Shown: in pieces, positions 12,400 to 23,947 of the stretch
Position numbering within the stretch: position 1 is the stretch's first letter
Layout: every line of letters starts with the position of its first letter
From: Adiantum capillus-veneris
Lineage: Eukaryota > Streptophyta > Polypodiopsida > Polypodiales > Pteridaceae
Length of the DNA stretch: 64,000 nucleotides
Assembly (NCBI GenBank): GCA_014529385.2
Contig: CM043963.1
Coordinates: forward strand, 98,221,912 to 98,285,911
Reading direction: 5' to 3'
Made by a program: the position numbers and the translations under genes
The notes under the pieces: model-generated
Databases searched by the model: none
Told to the model about the DNA's origin: nothing
The model's input: only the letters and a program-made list of their open reading frames with translations

Positions 12400-12780
12400 T
12401 CTATTGAGGATTTGAAGAAGGATGGAGAAAGCTAAAGGCTTTGCTCTGTTTTATAAGTCCCACATGTATAGAAGGGAAAGCACTGCACAAAAAGTTGAAG
12501 AATGGAAAGAGAATGGTTCGCAGGTCTAAGTGAGCAATTGGAAGTGTTACAATTTGACTACTCAAAAATACAGTCTGAAAACAGTATTTTGCTCAGTAGG
12601 ATTCAAGCTTGTAAGGAGTTGGAGAGCAAGCTCAGGGACATGTGTGAGGAGGACCTGGACTTAGGTGGGTGGTAGATGATAGCCCAGGATGTAGAAGTAC
12701 TGAAAGAAAAAGTGAGAAAGCAAGGGGAGCATGTGTGGATTGAGCTTAGGAAAAAGCTGTTTTCTTTGGTCAATATACCT
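12400..12780 (+). other. Degenerate coiled-coil-like reading stretch
   Basis: Plus-strand translation near 12510-12770 gives heptad-rich text (LSEQLEVLQFDYSKIQSENS, then ESKLRDMCEEDLDL) with stops. It directly follows the RT scrap. Element C carries a coiled-coil segment in its 3' accessory region, so this could be a relic of a similar frame, but the similarity is only compositional. Confidence 0.35.
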
Positions 12781-12975
12781 TATCCTAACTTACAAAGGTA
12801 GCAATAGTACCCGCATAACAAAAAGAAAGCCAATGGGATTTCCAACTGGTCCACACGGTTTATCATAATCACAATCATGGAAGGATAGATACATGCAAGC
12901 GGCAGACCCAGAGGCGATAGCCACGCATAAACAAGATGCCAAAAAACCATAAAAGCATCACATGTCCTCATCTGG

Positions 12976-13600
12976 GTACGCTCCTTGTAAAGTCTGAAAG
13001 GTCCATTTGCTGCTCCTTACTCAAGTGCTTGATTGAAACCTAGCAACATTTTGAGCACATAAGGTTCTCCACACAATCAAGGTTTCAACTTTCAACAGCC
13101 CCTGTTGTCAAAAACCCAACACATACTTCCCAATATCCCCACAGATTTCATCAAAGTATCCCATCAAAGTGGAGGGCAGTCTCTACCCTGCTTTTTGGGA
13201 AAATCAACAGTGAGCTTCTGAACAATTTACAGGTTACCACTCAAAGTGCCAAACAGAGCACCATTACCATACATGATAATGAATTTGAACTCGTCATCTG
13301 CTTCAAGTAGCTCATTCAGAGCCTCTGTATGGAACTTCTTGTCGCGGAGGTGCCACCTTATTATAGAGCTTAAGACATTGCTGTGCAGAGGTGATGGCAC
13401 CCAACATGGAGTGCCGATTCACGCAATTCTTGATGTTGGAAGCGGTGGAAATTCATCCCCAAGCATCTTTGCAACTTGGGCAACCTGATCACACGGCGGC
13501 ATAATCAGAGATATCATGCTTGTCCCATTCCCACAGGCTACCTCCAAAGCCTTGATCAGCTTCTTCACCTTCCTTAATCGGTCTCCCCATTCTCTGCCAT
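12976..13600 (-). pseudogene. eRF1 (polypeptide chain release factor 1) pseudogene with large internal deletions
   Basis: Minus-strand reading starts at an ATG at 13600 (MAENGETD). It continues with [20 protein letters not shown] and [14 protein letters not shown], then in another frame [20 protein letters not shown], then [18 protein letters not shown] and [12 protein letters not shown], and finally YFDEICGDIGKYVLG and SKEQQMDLSDF. These follow eukaryotic eRF1 in order. The stop-codon recognition motif NIKS reads NIKN, about 40 codons are missing after KLYNKV, and the segment with the catalytic GGQ is deleted between FPKK and YFDE. Several frameshifts and stops exist. No intron is visible, which would fit a retrocopy, but plant eRF1 genes may lack introns anyway. 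It cannot be a working release factor. Confidence 0.88.
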
Positions 13601-14720
13601 GACAACACTCGATCTGCAAAGCAGGAGATGATGAAGGCTAAAATAAAACGCTCTATGTCTCTTTGCCTGCCCTGAACGTACACCACACAAGCATCTGCTT
13701 GCTGTAGTGTAATCAAAGCACCATGTGTGGCCACCGCCACGTCGCAAAGTGCATGCCACAAACACTGCACGGAATGATCGCTTTTTCACATAACCATCTG
13801 CATTAAACCTCATGCAGCCAGCTCATAAGAAAGTGCCCTTTTGCCTTTTACCTGTAGAGCCTGATTTTAGCAAGCCATCCCCCCACCCCCGTGCCATCTC
13901 CCCACCCCAAAAAACATGACATTGGCTGCCTGTGAATAAAAGGAGGGGAAGGATTAAGTATGCACATTTGCAAAACTTAGATCAAAGAGTTCAAGTGAAG
14001 AATTAAAGTCCTGTGACAATCCTTCAGCATGGACTGTGCTCTTGAGGGAGCAACACACATGACAAATAGCATGACCACAGGACTCTTGAGCCAGCAGAAA
14101 GATCCAAGCACACTGCTACAAAAGCATTACCTGGCAAGGACCACTGAGCATCGACCTGGAAAGCTCCAACACTTTCAGTCCAGCCTTGATTTGTGAAAAG
14201 TTTCTTCTACCGTTACTGGAGATGTTTAAGAGACATGTTTTCTGACCATGCCTGCCCGCACGCTTTTGATTAGACCTGTCTCTATCTCAAAAACTAGGAC
14301 CGCTTCAAATTGCACTGAATTTCTGATTTTCCTTTTTTTGTACAAATTGAACTCTTGGTAAGTTCGAGGCATGGCTCTACTTTGGCTCGATCAATGGAAT
14401 GTGGGCACTCAGAAGTCTTTTTCACTGTTAAGCACAGCAGAACCCTTAGCCATCATCTTTTCTCCTTAGTTGCTAACACTCCATAGGAACCTATGACCAC
14501 TGCCATCACCAATGCTTATGTTGTTTGTAAGTCGAAAAACGGCAACAGAACAATCTGTCTTCCACAAATTAAGCAACATCTGCAAATCACTTCAAAGTCT
14601 TTCTGACATTCCCAGGAAGCCAACTGTAGCTACAGCCCCTACTATATATCTAGATTATGAAATTGCCCACTGCCTCTTCGAGTTACCTTCGTTTTAAGGG
14701 TTTCAAGCAATCCCATCCCA
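13601..14720. other. Gene-free stretch, probably GUN1 3' flank and 3' UTR
   Basis: No homology was recognised on either strand. The part next to the GUN1 stop codon (about 14300-14720) is presumably its 3' UTR, but no convincing polyadenylation signal was pinned down. Short open frames at 13489-13813 (minus) lie upstream of the eRF1-like ATG and look non-coding. Confidence 0.5.
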
Positions 14721-17700
14721 TCAAGCTGGCAGAAGCTTCTGCTCATCACACCAACCTCTGCGTTCTTCCGCATTCACTCTTGCATCATGGAGAACAATAC
14801 GTTCTAGAGTGCTGTCTTCTCGAAGCCACCCTCCAACAACAGGGCCCGTAGAAACAAGCCTACCTTCATTGGATTTAGCTACGTGGAAGGGAGCACCAAT
14901 AGATAGCAGACGAGATTCTACTACCTGTTTCACAATACTCGAACCAGGTACCTTGCTGTGCCGACCCCATCCAGTCAATATACTGAAAGTTACAAGAGCA
15001 TCATGAGATAACCTTCAATTGAAATGAAAATTCTAAAACAAAATGCACCATTACCTCACAAGCTTAGGAAGCTGATAGCCTTCAAAAACTGTTGATCGCA
15101 TGTCCAAAAGCCATGCATGCAACATGGCTTGAGCTGCTCCAACAGACATTGAGTGGAGGTCAAGACAATACTGTTGCTGTGACATCTGCCATGCCAAAAC
15201 CCATATGTGGCGCCGTCTTGCCTCCACCACCACCCTTTGAGCACCCAGCCTCTGAACAAACCAAACCAAGAGAAGAGAAACATGAGACAAAGGACATCAA
15301 CCCAAAAACCTGGAAGAAAAGATAAGCCAAAAAAAAACACACTTTGTCAAAAATTTGACTAATGACTATCATAATACTACCTGACCAAAATGCCACAAGA
15401 TGTCTGCCAGGGCATTGTAGAATGCTTCTGCTGTGGGCTGATCCATGCACGCCACCTCATCAAACAGCAATCGGGCAATTTGCCAGAGTTGATTAGTCAT
15501 TCCCATTAATAAGCCATATGCAACTCCATAGACTTTGCTATCAAATTTGCACAGTTCGTCAAGCAACGAAGCTGCTTCTGTGAAGGATGCACAACGACTG
15601 CACAGGAAAAAAAACTGAATACTTTGAAATTTATGAAAAAAAAGGCCAGACAATTCATTTGTTAAATGACAAGACAACATCCATAATATGTTAAAACGCT
15701 TACCCACAAGCATGAAGAATAGCTGAAAAGGTAACCACATTGGGCTTCACCCCTAGCTCCCACATCTTTTGAAACAATCCAACTGCTGTAAGGATGTCCT
15801 GATGAACTCCTTCAGACCTAAGCTTTGTAGAGCAACTTCTTTTGAAAAAAGTATCTCTCAAGCTCAGCCTAGAGAAGTTAAAATTGCCATCACTTGTTTC
15901 CGGAGTATGTCTGACCATCTGTAACGCAGAAGTAGCATGATGTTCAGCTTCTACACTGTAGACCCCATCTGAGTTTACCTGAAAGAGAAAAAGAACGAAG
16001 CTTGTGAGAAAATGATTTTAAGTCATTATCATTTAGAATTTGAGATCCCAACACTCACAATTTTCTTCCTACCATATGCATCTATTAATGAGTTGAAGGT
16101 CACTACATTTGGCCGAATGCCGTCGTCAATCATCTGATTGAGGAGATTTGTTGCATCCTTCACTAGTCCTCCTTTACATAAAGCATCTATCAACGAGGTA
16201 TAAAGGACAACATCTGGTTTTATCCCAGCTTCATTGAACTCTTTGATCATCTGCAACGCCTCCTGACAAAGCCCAGCCTTTAAAAACGCATCAATCAAAG
16301 GCGAATAAGTCAATAGATTTGGCTCGACACCTTCTCCCTTCATTTTCTCAAGTAGCTTCAATGCATCTTGATGCTTTCCTTGCTTGCAAAATGCATCCAA
16401 TAGAGCATTGTACGTAATAGCATCCTTTTTGTGTCCTGCCATTTCCATTTGAGTGCACACTGCAAGAGCATCAGTGAGCTTTCCCAGCTTGGCATAAAGG
16501 TCCACCAGTGAATTGTATGCAACCCTATCTGGATCAATATGCACCTTCCTCATTTCCTTATGAACGGCTACTGCCTCTGAGAAACAGCCAGCCTTTGCAT
16601 AGCCATCAAGGAGGGTACTGTATGTTACCACATTTGGCATAACTGCATTGTTGCGCATGTTTGAAAGTAACTCAGCTGCCTCCTGCATCTTACCTGACTT
16701 ACAAATAGCGTCCAGTAATGTATTATATGTTACAAGATCAGGAACAATTCCACTGCTCTGCATGTCTTTTAAGGCCTTTTTTGCTTCGTCCCACAAACTA
16801 CCTCGGCTACATACAGCAAGTAAGCAATTAAAGGTGATTCTATCCGGTTCAATATTATACTTCTTCATCTCTTCAAGAACCTGTAATGCAGTATTGTAAT
16901 TTGCCCCACCCTTACTGCAAGCATCCAGCATCGCATTATATGTTACAAGATTTGGTCTACACCCACATTTTTTCATGCCTTCAAAGACCTTAAATGCCAT
17001 GTTGCACTGCCCACTTCGTCCATAGGCGCTTACAAGGGCCGAGTAAGCATGCACAGTTCGACCAAAACCAGCAGCAACAGCCTTGTCGAACGTTTGTTGT
17101 GCAAGCTCAACCTTGCCAAGACGCCCAAGGGTGCTAATGATGGTGCTCAGTAACTTACTCTTTTCACTCTGGAGGAAATCTTGTTTGATAGCCCATTCAT
17201 AGGTGGCAAGGGCTTTGACACCTTCTTCGTTGTTGCCAAGCTCACGAAGGATGTAAGTGTAATCCTCTTTCGGATAAAGTTTGGAGGTCCATACATCAAG
17301 GATATCAGGTATGCTGGTAGGAGAAGAAGCGGAGAGGAGGGCGCATACAGCAGATTCTGCATTGGGACCATGCTTCCCAGGATGTACTCTGGGCCTGCCA
17401 AAATGTAGTTTTGATACCTGCCGTGTAGAACGTTGACCGCAAAACTCATTTGCGAGGACTGCAGAAGAACTTGTTTGGTGAAAAGGTAAAGACAGGGCAC
17501 GCGCCTTGTTGCAACAGCTGCCCACCTTCACGTGCCTCCATCGCTCGGAAGATGTCTCCCACGTTGTAGATGAGAATGCATGGTGCACTGCCCGAAGAGA
17601 AGATGATACTGGCACGGCAAGGCTTGTGCAGGTGCTTGCAGGCGCACCTGCCTCTGCTGAGAGGAAAGGCTGGGTCGCCATAGCTTCTCCTAGGCATGCC

Positions 17701-17726
17701 TGTCTTACACACGGTCTGTCGTGCAC
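14721..17726 (-). CDS. GUN1: GUN1-type chloroplast PPR-SMR protein, five exons
   Basis: Exons on the minus strand are 17726-16059, 15978-15704, 15597-15381, 15251-15055 and 14982-14721. All introns have GT..AG ends, the phases join without a break, and the product is 872 residues (Arabidopsis GUN1 is about 918). Residues 1 to about 100 are rich in Ser, Ala and Thr, as in a chloroplast transit peptide; translation could also begin at the second Met, residue 16 (MATQPFLS). Residues about 200-556 form tandem 35-residue PPR repeats (for example [14 protein letters not shown] and [19 protein letters not shown]). Exons 2-3 continue with [15 protein letters not shown] and [10 protein letters not shown]. 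Residues about 750-835 are the SMR domain ([29 protein letters not shown]). GUN1 integrates plastid-to-nucleus retrograde signals in the chloroplast stroma. The order of motifs and the C-terminus distinguish it from other PPR proteins. It is the only intact host gene here. Confidence 0.93.
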
Positions 17727-18165
17727 TATATTTGGCTTGCTTGCTTTTCTTTCAGACGGAGAGGAGCGATAGTTTTTGACGGCCTTCTGCCCTTGAAATG
17801 GCTGCTAACCCTGCATAGGAAGGGTTGAAACGTGAAGAGCTCTACATTTGAAGGGATCAAATTGAAATTGCCCTTCAACTGGGAAGTGGGAAGGAAGAAA
17901 ATTGCTATGATCCGTCAGTAGGTGGCTTAGAAGGGCCGGTCACCGAATTGCCCGTCAAAAATCGATTTCAAATTTTACAAGTTATTCAGACTAAGTTTGA
18001 CTAAGTTTAGTGATGGACCATGGTTTTAACTTTGCAGTTTGATGATATTGTGAATTTAGTTTGAAGTTTGGTCAATGGTCAGATGAACGTGTGAACGCGT
18101 ACATCATTGTGCATTGTGCAATACCCAATCCCTAAAAGGTAAAGTTCCGACTCCCGACTCCCCTT
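17727..18165. other. GUN1 5' flank
   Basis: No coding content was seen. This stretch should hold the GUN1 5' UTR and core promoter on the minus strand, but no clear TATA box was identified. Confidence 0.4.
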
Positions 18166-18513
18166 TCGTTATCTGCTGGAGTACTCAGTGCTCACGCTTG
18201 GTGAATCGTGCCGTCGTCCGAGGCTAGCAAGTCGCCGCTCGAGCACCCGAGCTGCTCTGCAGCCCGCCGTTGCTGTCCCATACTCCCTGTAGGCTGTTCG
18301 CCTGCGTCTCCGACCTGCTTGAGAGCTGCAGCCTGCGACACTGAGTCCTGCAGACCTGCGGGGGCAGTTCTCGACCTGCGTGAGCTCACACACTCAGCGC
18401 CTTGCGAGTGCATATCTCCACGCGTGGCTAGTCTCGAGTCGGCTCTCGACTCTCGACTTGCGCAGGTGCTCCTTCACGCTTTACAGAGAGCTGTGAGCCT
18501 TAAGCAGTGATTT
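18166..18513. other. GC-rich, CpG-rich island about 450 bp upstream of GUN1
   Basis: The base composition changes sharply from AT-rich to GC-rich for about 330 bp, with many CpG and CTCGAC words, then falls back to AT-rich. Open frames exist on both strands (18208-18510 plus, 18169-18413 minus) but neither resembles a known protein. It could be a promoter or first exon serving GUN1 or the kinase-like sequence to the right, or an unrelated insert. Confidence 0.4.
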
Positions 18514-18639
18514 TTTTTTTTCGACTTGTCTTTAAAGTTAGAACTTGGAAATGCGTAGAAGTTAGCAATGAGCATTGTGTCGATTTCAATTTCAAAAATG
18601 TAGATTGAGGACAAGGGGAAAGGGAGAAATTCCGCTCCA

Positions 18640-18810
18640 TGGACCACAATAAAGAAAAATAGTGTAAAAACCTAAAAAATAAATTTAATTTTCAAAAATT
18701 TCCTCTTGTCAAATTCGAGGAAAGGAACTCTGAATGTTTCCAAAACCCGGAAAATAAACTTATTTTTCCACAACTTTCTCTTGGCAAAACCGAGGAAAGG
18801 AGTCGGGACT
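18640..18810. repeat. Degenerate tandem duplication, about 75 bp, two copies
   Basis: Two adjacent units share the pattern gaaaataaa..ttt..ttttc, then ctcttg-caaa--cgaggaaagga (units near 18665 and 18745). They are non-coding. Confidence 0.55.
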
Positions 18811-19418
18811 ACTAGACACTAGACTATAGTTAGCTTGAAGAGAGGTGCGCATTGCTGCAGCCTTCAAGGATTGCCAAAATCATTTTTAATTCCTAACCGA
18901 AGAAAATAGGGGCAAACAATAAACTTCAAGCTATTTGGCTTTTTAGATCATAATTTGCTGGCAATTACTCTAAATCTTTCTTGTTATATTTTGTCGTCTT
19001 TTTCAAGGCAAGTTTCAACTCAAAAATTAAAACGTGTTTCCCTTGCTTAAAGTGTTTTTTATGCTTTAGTCTTAAACTGTTTTGTAAGCTTTAATTTTTT
19101 TTTCATACTCACAATATTCAATGATAGTGTGGTATTAACTCAATAAAGAATGTACATCAAGTCTCAAGCCGGGTGTGTGACGTCGTAGGTTTCTTTCAAA
19201 GACTTAAAGATTTCTTTCTTTTCAAGTTTTTTTGAAGTAGCAAAAGCGGTTATTCTGTGTGCAGACCGAAATGAAAGATACTCTAAAGAGTTTCTTCTTG
19301 TAAAGGTTTGCTTAAGCTTTTAGAAACAATTATCAACCGTAAACGTATATGTACATATTGGGACAATCCAAAACTGAAATAGATTTATGTAGAAGCTATT
19401 AGAATAGTTTTAATTTGC

Positions 19419-20060
19419 CACATGGTCATATGGTTTGAAAGGGTGTGTTATCTTGAGCTATCCATTCTCACCAAATGGTAATTTGTGACTCTTTTTACTA
19501 TTGTTAATTTCTTTTCTATGCATTTACAGATTCTATAGTCTTAATTTTTCACATGGTCATATGGCTTGACCGGGTGTGTTATCTTGAGCTTTAGTTTCTT
19601 ATGAAAACATAGATTATGTCTCTTCTTACAATAACAAGGGTAGCAAACACCTTGGGAACGTGTGTTACACATTCATAAGGTCTTTATTTCGCATATAATT
19701 ACAAATATAGTCTCAATTTGTCACATGGTCATATGGCTTGATCGGGTGTGCCATCTTGAGCTATCGAATTAGCCTTTAGTTCTTTTTACTATTGTTAATT
19801 TCTCTTCTATGCATTTACAGATTCTATAGTCTCAATTTTTCACATGGTCATATGGCTTGACCGAGTGTGTTATCTTGAGCTTTAGTTTCTTATGAAAACA
19901 TAGATTATGTCTCTTCTTACAATAACAAGGGTAGCAAACACCTTGGGAATGTGTGTTATACATTCATAAGGTCTTTATTTCGCATATAATTACAAATATA
20001 GTCTCAATTTGTCACATGGTCATATGGCTTGATCGGGTGTGCCATCTTGAGCTATCGAAT
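19419..20060. repeat. Higher-order tandem repeat: 291-bp unit made of about 120- and 171-bp subunits
   Basis: The core cacatggtcatatgg occurs at 19419, 19550, 19722, 19841 and 20012, always followed by a variant of cttgaccgggtgtgttatct. Spacing alternates (172, 119, 171 bp), so 19550-19840 and 19841-20131 are two copies of one 290-291-bp unit. Copies are over 95 percent alike by eye, so the duplication is recent. It lies directly upstream of the kinase-like frame. Confidence 0.88.
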
Positions 20061-20230
20061 TTAGCCTTTAGTTCTTCTACCATTCAAAGTGATTTATGGT
20101 ATACCATTGTGTCACATTAGATCAAAGTAGAAGCATTAATGTGATTGTTTAAGGTACACTCGAAAACATCTATACATATGTAGGTTGACTTCTCTTCTCT
20201 CTTTCTTTATAGGATATCTATGTAGTCACT

Positions 20231-21189
20231 ATGGTAGAAGGTAAGAAGAAGGCATTTCTTCAATCTCTAAGGTCAACTCTCTGCAAGACAATAAGTGACT
20301 TATCAGAGAAGCAAGTGCATAGTATTGTGCAGAACGAGACGCTCACAACAAAAATGCTTGAAAAAGCAATTGTAAGCGCAGTCTCCAAGAAAACCTTTGT
20401 TATAAGTAAAGACAAAGTTCACCAGTCTTCTTATAGCATCATTGGTAATATGGAAAAGTACGCATGTGATTTATATAAAGCTCTTCCTGAAGGCGTTCAG
20501 TTGATACAGCTCAAGGCTTGTGATTTGGCTTGGCGTGCTGAAAGAGAGAAGAGTAAGCGTGCCAAAGATATAGATACACAATATGTGCTATCTAAAAAGC
20601 TACGAAGGGAGCAAGTCAATCATGCCCAAGAGATGGAGTCAAAAATAGATTGCCATGGGCATCCGACTGGGAACCCTCTACAGAGATCTGCGAGGAACTC
20701 AGAGTGTACTATGACTCTTGGAATACCACATGATACCATCAACTATTTACAGAACTTGGGTGTCGGCTCCTTTGGTACATGCTTCCAAGTAAGAATTAAT
20801 GGTATTTCATATCTTCCAAGTGAAAATACTTATGCAGCAAAGCAGTATCGAAGAATGCCAGGACAAAAATTGAAGTCCTTTAAGGACGTTCAGCTTTGAT
20901 CTTCGACATAGGGGGATTGTGTGTAGCATTGCACATACGTGCTATGAGCCTTTGATAGCCATTTTTCCATACTTCAATGGAAGAAGCATTGGAAAAATGA
21001 TGCACAGTCTATCTTTTGAGAAAGGTACCTTCAACAAAATTGTGAAAAAAAAGAGAAAGATGGTGCAGGTTCAAGTAAAGGTAAGGCAGCTAAGTTAAAT
21101 CAAGGAGAACTAACTCGAGTCGTGGCTTTTGCGAACAGACTTCCAAATATTATAGTTGCTTTAATACACACAATGGCCTATATCCATAG
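20231..21189 (+). pseudogene. Protein kinase-like gene, frameshifted and cut off before the catalytic loop
   Basis: An open frame of 222 codons (20231-20899) begins MVEGKKKAFLQSL and has a charged, helical N-terminal region of about 160 residues. Then comes a glycine-rich loop LGVGSFGTCFQV (residues about 181-192) and the ATP-anchoring lysine text YAAKQYRR. A one-base shift near 20885 moves the frame to FDLRHRGIV and YEPLIAIFPYFNGRSIGKM, and a second shift at an A8 run near 21046 leads to LPNIIVALIHTMAYIHS, the helix before the catalytic loop. Sequence then changes abruptly at about 21189 to element D. HRD and DFG motifs are therefore missing. The N-terminal extension was not recognised. The sequence before the ATG (tctttataggat) could be an intron 3' end. 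Confidence 0.72.
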
Positions 21190-22023
21190 TTTACTAACAG
21201 GTTTACTACCTGCAACCACATCGATGCTATGTTGCACCGATCGTGTCGGCGGTAATCCTGGTTGCGAATCATTAGGAAAATCATCATGAAATTCCTTTAA
21301 TAAATTTTGTAACTCACTAACAACTTTTGCTTGTTTGGAAGTAGCCATTGGTGGAAGAGATGAGAGAGAAGCATGCGGCGTTGAGGAATGTTCAACAGAT
21401 TCAATGTTAGAGAGAAAATGAGACAATGAGTGACACAATACAACCTGATCTATTTCATTATCAAAAACGAGTTGCATAAGCTCAATTGTACATATCAATG
21501 GTGAAGAAGGTGCATCCTTCTCTCCTAACAACAACACATGTGCGCAATGGGATTCAAACATCAAGCTGTTGTACTCATAGCTACACTTCAGTGATGGTCC
21601 TAGGCTATGTAACCATTCCCTACCAAGGACCACGTCCGCCCTCTCCATGTTCATATCCTGAGAATCCAAGGATGTGGAGTAGCCTATACTTCCAACGGAA
21701 CAGCGGACTTGAGTATCCCAGATTTCGGTATCATGTCCATTCATCATTGCTACCTTGTAGCGGTGGGTACTCAGAGTTTGAGGCAATTTGAGTTTTTTCA
21801 CCAATCCGTAATTGATAAAATTATGAGTAGCACCGTCATCTACCAAGATGTGTACCTTGTGCCCTTGCAGAGATCCGTGCATACGTACTAACTCATGTGG
21901 TCTGAAGGTCTGTTGCCGCACGGAAGTTGTGAGATAGCATTCATGCACCACCTCGGTGTGTGTTACTTCCACTATAGAGAATCGTGAGGAAGACTCAAGA
22001 GGCAGCAGTTGCACCGTGTGCAC
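21190..22023 (-). CDS. Element D retropepsin and linker to RT
   Basis: This is an open frame of about 278 codons, truncated by the breakpoint. Residues about 58-70 hold the active-site region ILVDDGATHNFIN, in which the usual D-S/T-G is D-D-G, and residues about 128-137 hold RADVVLGREWLHSLG. The C-terminal LLKEFHDDFP and SVQHSIDVVAGSKPVSK is the standard linker that precedes RT in chromoviruses. The frame stays open into the flanking kinase sequence for four codons, which is accidental. Confidence 0.85.
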
Positions 22024-22029
22024 TACTTT

Positions 22030-23150
22030 CTCCTTGCCATGAGCAGCAGATTTCCCCTTGGGACAATCCTTTTTGCCATGACCGCTTCCTAAACATTGAA
22101 AACATAATTTCTCTTTCTTAGCTTTATCAAAGTCCTCAGGAGAGAGAGGACCTCTGGACCCCTTGGGTTTTTGAGATGCTTCTGAATTGGCTACTAAAAT
22201 TTCCTTTTATTGTGCCCATACTATGTGCGTGCATTACCATGTGTATTAGCACGCACGTGATTATGATGTGATTTCTTTTCATATGTATCATCGTGAATAT
22301 GTGCTTTCACTATAGCTTCTTCAAGTGTTTTAGGGTCTTGGGTCTTGACGTGCTTCTTAAGCTATGGTGTCAGACCACGTATAAACCCCCATACTTGCTA
22401 AAAGTTATCTAGGCCTTCCAACTTGAGGATAACATCGCGAAAGTGAGATACATATATTCAAGTAATGATGGGTATTGGTGCATGGAACACGTGTCCCAAG
22501 CCGTCCAATTCCAATCTGCCTCATTTCTAGGCAAAAATTCTTTGCGAAACATAGCTTCAAAAGCTGCCCAACTCTCTGGTATGATATTCTTCTCCTTGAG
22601 AGACATCCACCATTTGTAGGCCTTGCCTTCCAGAGTTAAACTTGTTTGCAATGCTCTGACTGCGTCCGGAGTACGCCGTAAGGCGTGAATTCCATCCCAC
22701 TTGCTGAGAAAGATACTCACTACATCCTTATTGCGGTCTCGGTCTTCTCTCTTAAAAGTCGGTGGTTTGGTGTTTTTCAACAACTCATCCACCTCTTTTG
22801 CAGTGAGAGTGTGCAAAGCATCGGCAAATGGACCTTGTCCATGATCAGAAAGGCCTTGCCCCTGTGTAGCAACGTGCTCATGCATGTGCGTGTCAGCAGG
22901 ACCCTTGGACTGTTGTTGCATTAACTGGATTACTAACGCGGATAATTTAGTGACGTTTTCATTTAAAGATTTAAAATTTCCTTCCATGACTGATATGCGT
23001 GTCTAAAGTGCATGAAATTCTTGAATATCGAGCAGTTCATAAGTGTCGTCACCTGTCGTAGCATCGCAGGCACTCTCCGTGAGAGCATCCGGCCACGAGC
23101 CATCATGGGCAGGATCAGACGTATTCTGCTCAAAATCAAGTCATATTGAT
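22030..23150 (-). pseudogene. Element D gag with CCHC knuckle
   Basis: The open part (22987-22409) contains the capsid text KDVVSIFLSKWDGIHALRRT and GKAYKWWMSLKEKNIIPESW. Upstream in the same frame, codons read DALTESACDATTGDDTYELL and are separated from it by one TAG at 23005-23003. Downstream after a frame shift lies the knuckle CFQCLGSGHGKKDC (about 22104-22063), followed by a basic tail. A zinc knuckle plus this capsid text is standard for Ty3/gypsy gag. Not functional because of the stop and shifts. Confidence 0.85.
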
Positions 23151-23933
23151 ATCTGAATCCATGGCAACACAGTGCAGTGCGAGGAATAGTAAGAAAAATA
23201 CCTGATGTACCGCAATCGGTAAATACCAATAAAGAATCCCGTTGATATCGGTAATTAGCCTTGCTAATTTTGTTTGTACTCCAATTGCCACAAAGGATGT
23301 AATCTTGCTCCGAGTTCCAAGAAAACAATCCGATAGTGTAGGTGTGTTTACCTTGAGCACCCGTACTACACTGGTCTTTGTATTTTGGATAACTTGAAGA
23401 CGACTTGAATGAATTTTTTGAAAAAAATTATATGCAGTATACGTAGCAGAACATGAACTTTCGCTTGGTATTTCCCGGACTTGCACTTGCTTGGCCCTGT
23501 CGGTATCCCGAGCTTTGCCCGAAGCTTCACAAGAAGGAAGGGAAGGTACCCTGCTGTGGGTACCGTCCCTTGTTTGTGAAAAATTTTAGGGTGCCCACTA
23601 AGTATGAAAAAAAAGCTCAACACAGGCGATGGCGGCCCGCAGGCAGCGCGAGGTGCAAGCTTTTGCTCACCTCGCCTTGGGTGGTGGTCGAAAGCGCCTG
23701 CCACAGGCACGAGAATTGCTCAGCACACCCACGTAATGCCATCAAGCCCGAGAGGGGGGGATTTGGTGCAGGTCCCGTTTTGGCCCGTCTCCTCGCAAGC
23801 GTTGTTGCCCATGTAGTCTTCTTCATTGTCCTCCTCACAAAAGATGAGTTCCACGGTGCTCTTCATCCCGACATGCAAAGCTTTGTGTGGCTCTCAAACA
23901 CCACGCCTGTTCTTTCCCAAAAATAGGAACCTT

Positions 23934-23946
23934 GCTCTTGATACCA
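23934..23946 (-). promoter_or_regulatory. Primer-binding site of element D (initiator tRNA-Met type)
   Basis: Directly after the LTR end (...CTAACA, then T) the minus strand reads TGGTATCAAGAGC. This is the common plant TGGTATCAGAGC with one extra A. Confidence 0.85.
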
Positions 23947-23947
23947 A

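Noticed and set aside
18169-18510. Open frames in the GC-rich island
   Set aside because: Frames are open on both strands because of base composition; no recognisable protein.
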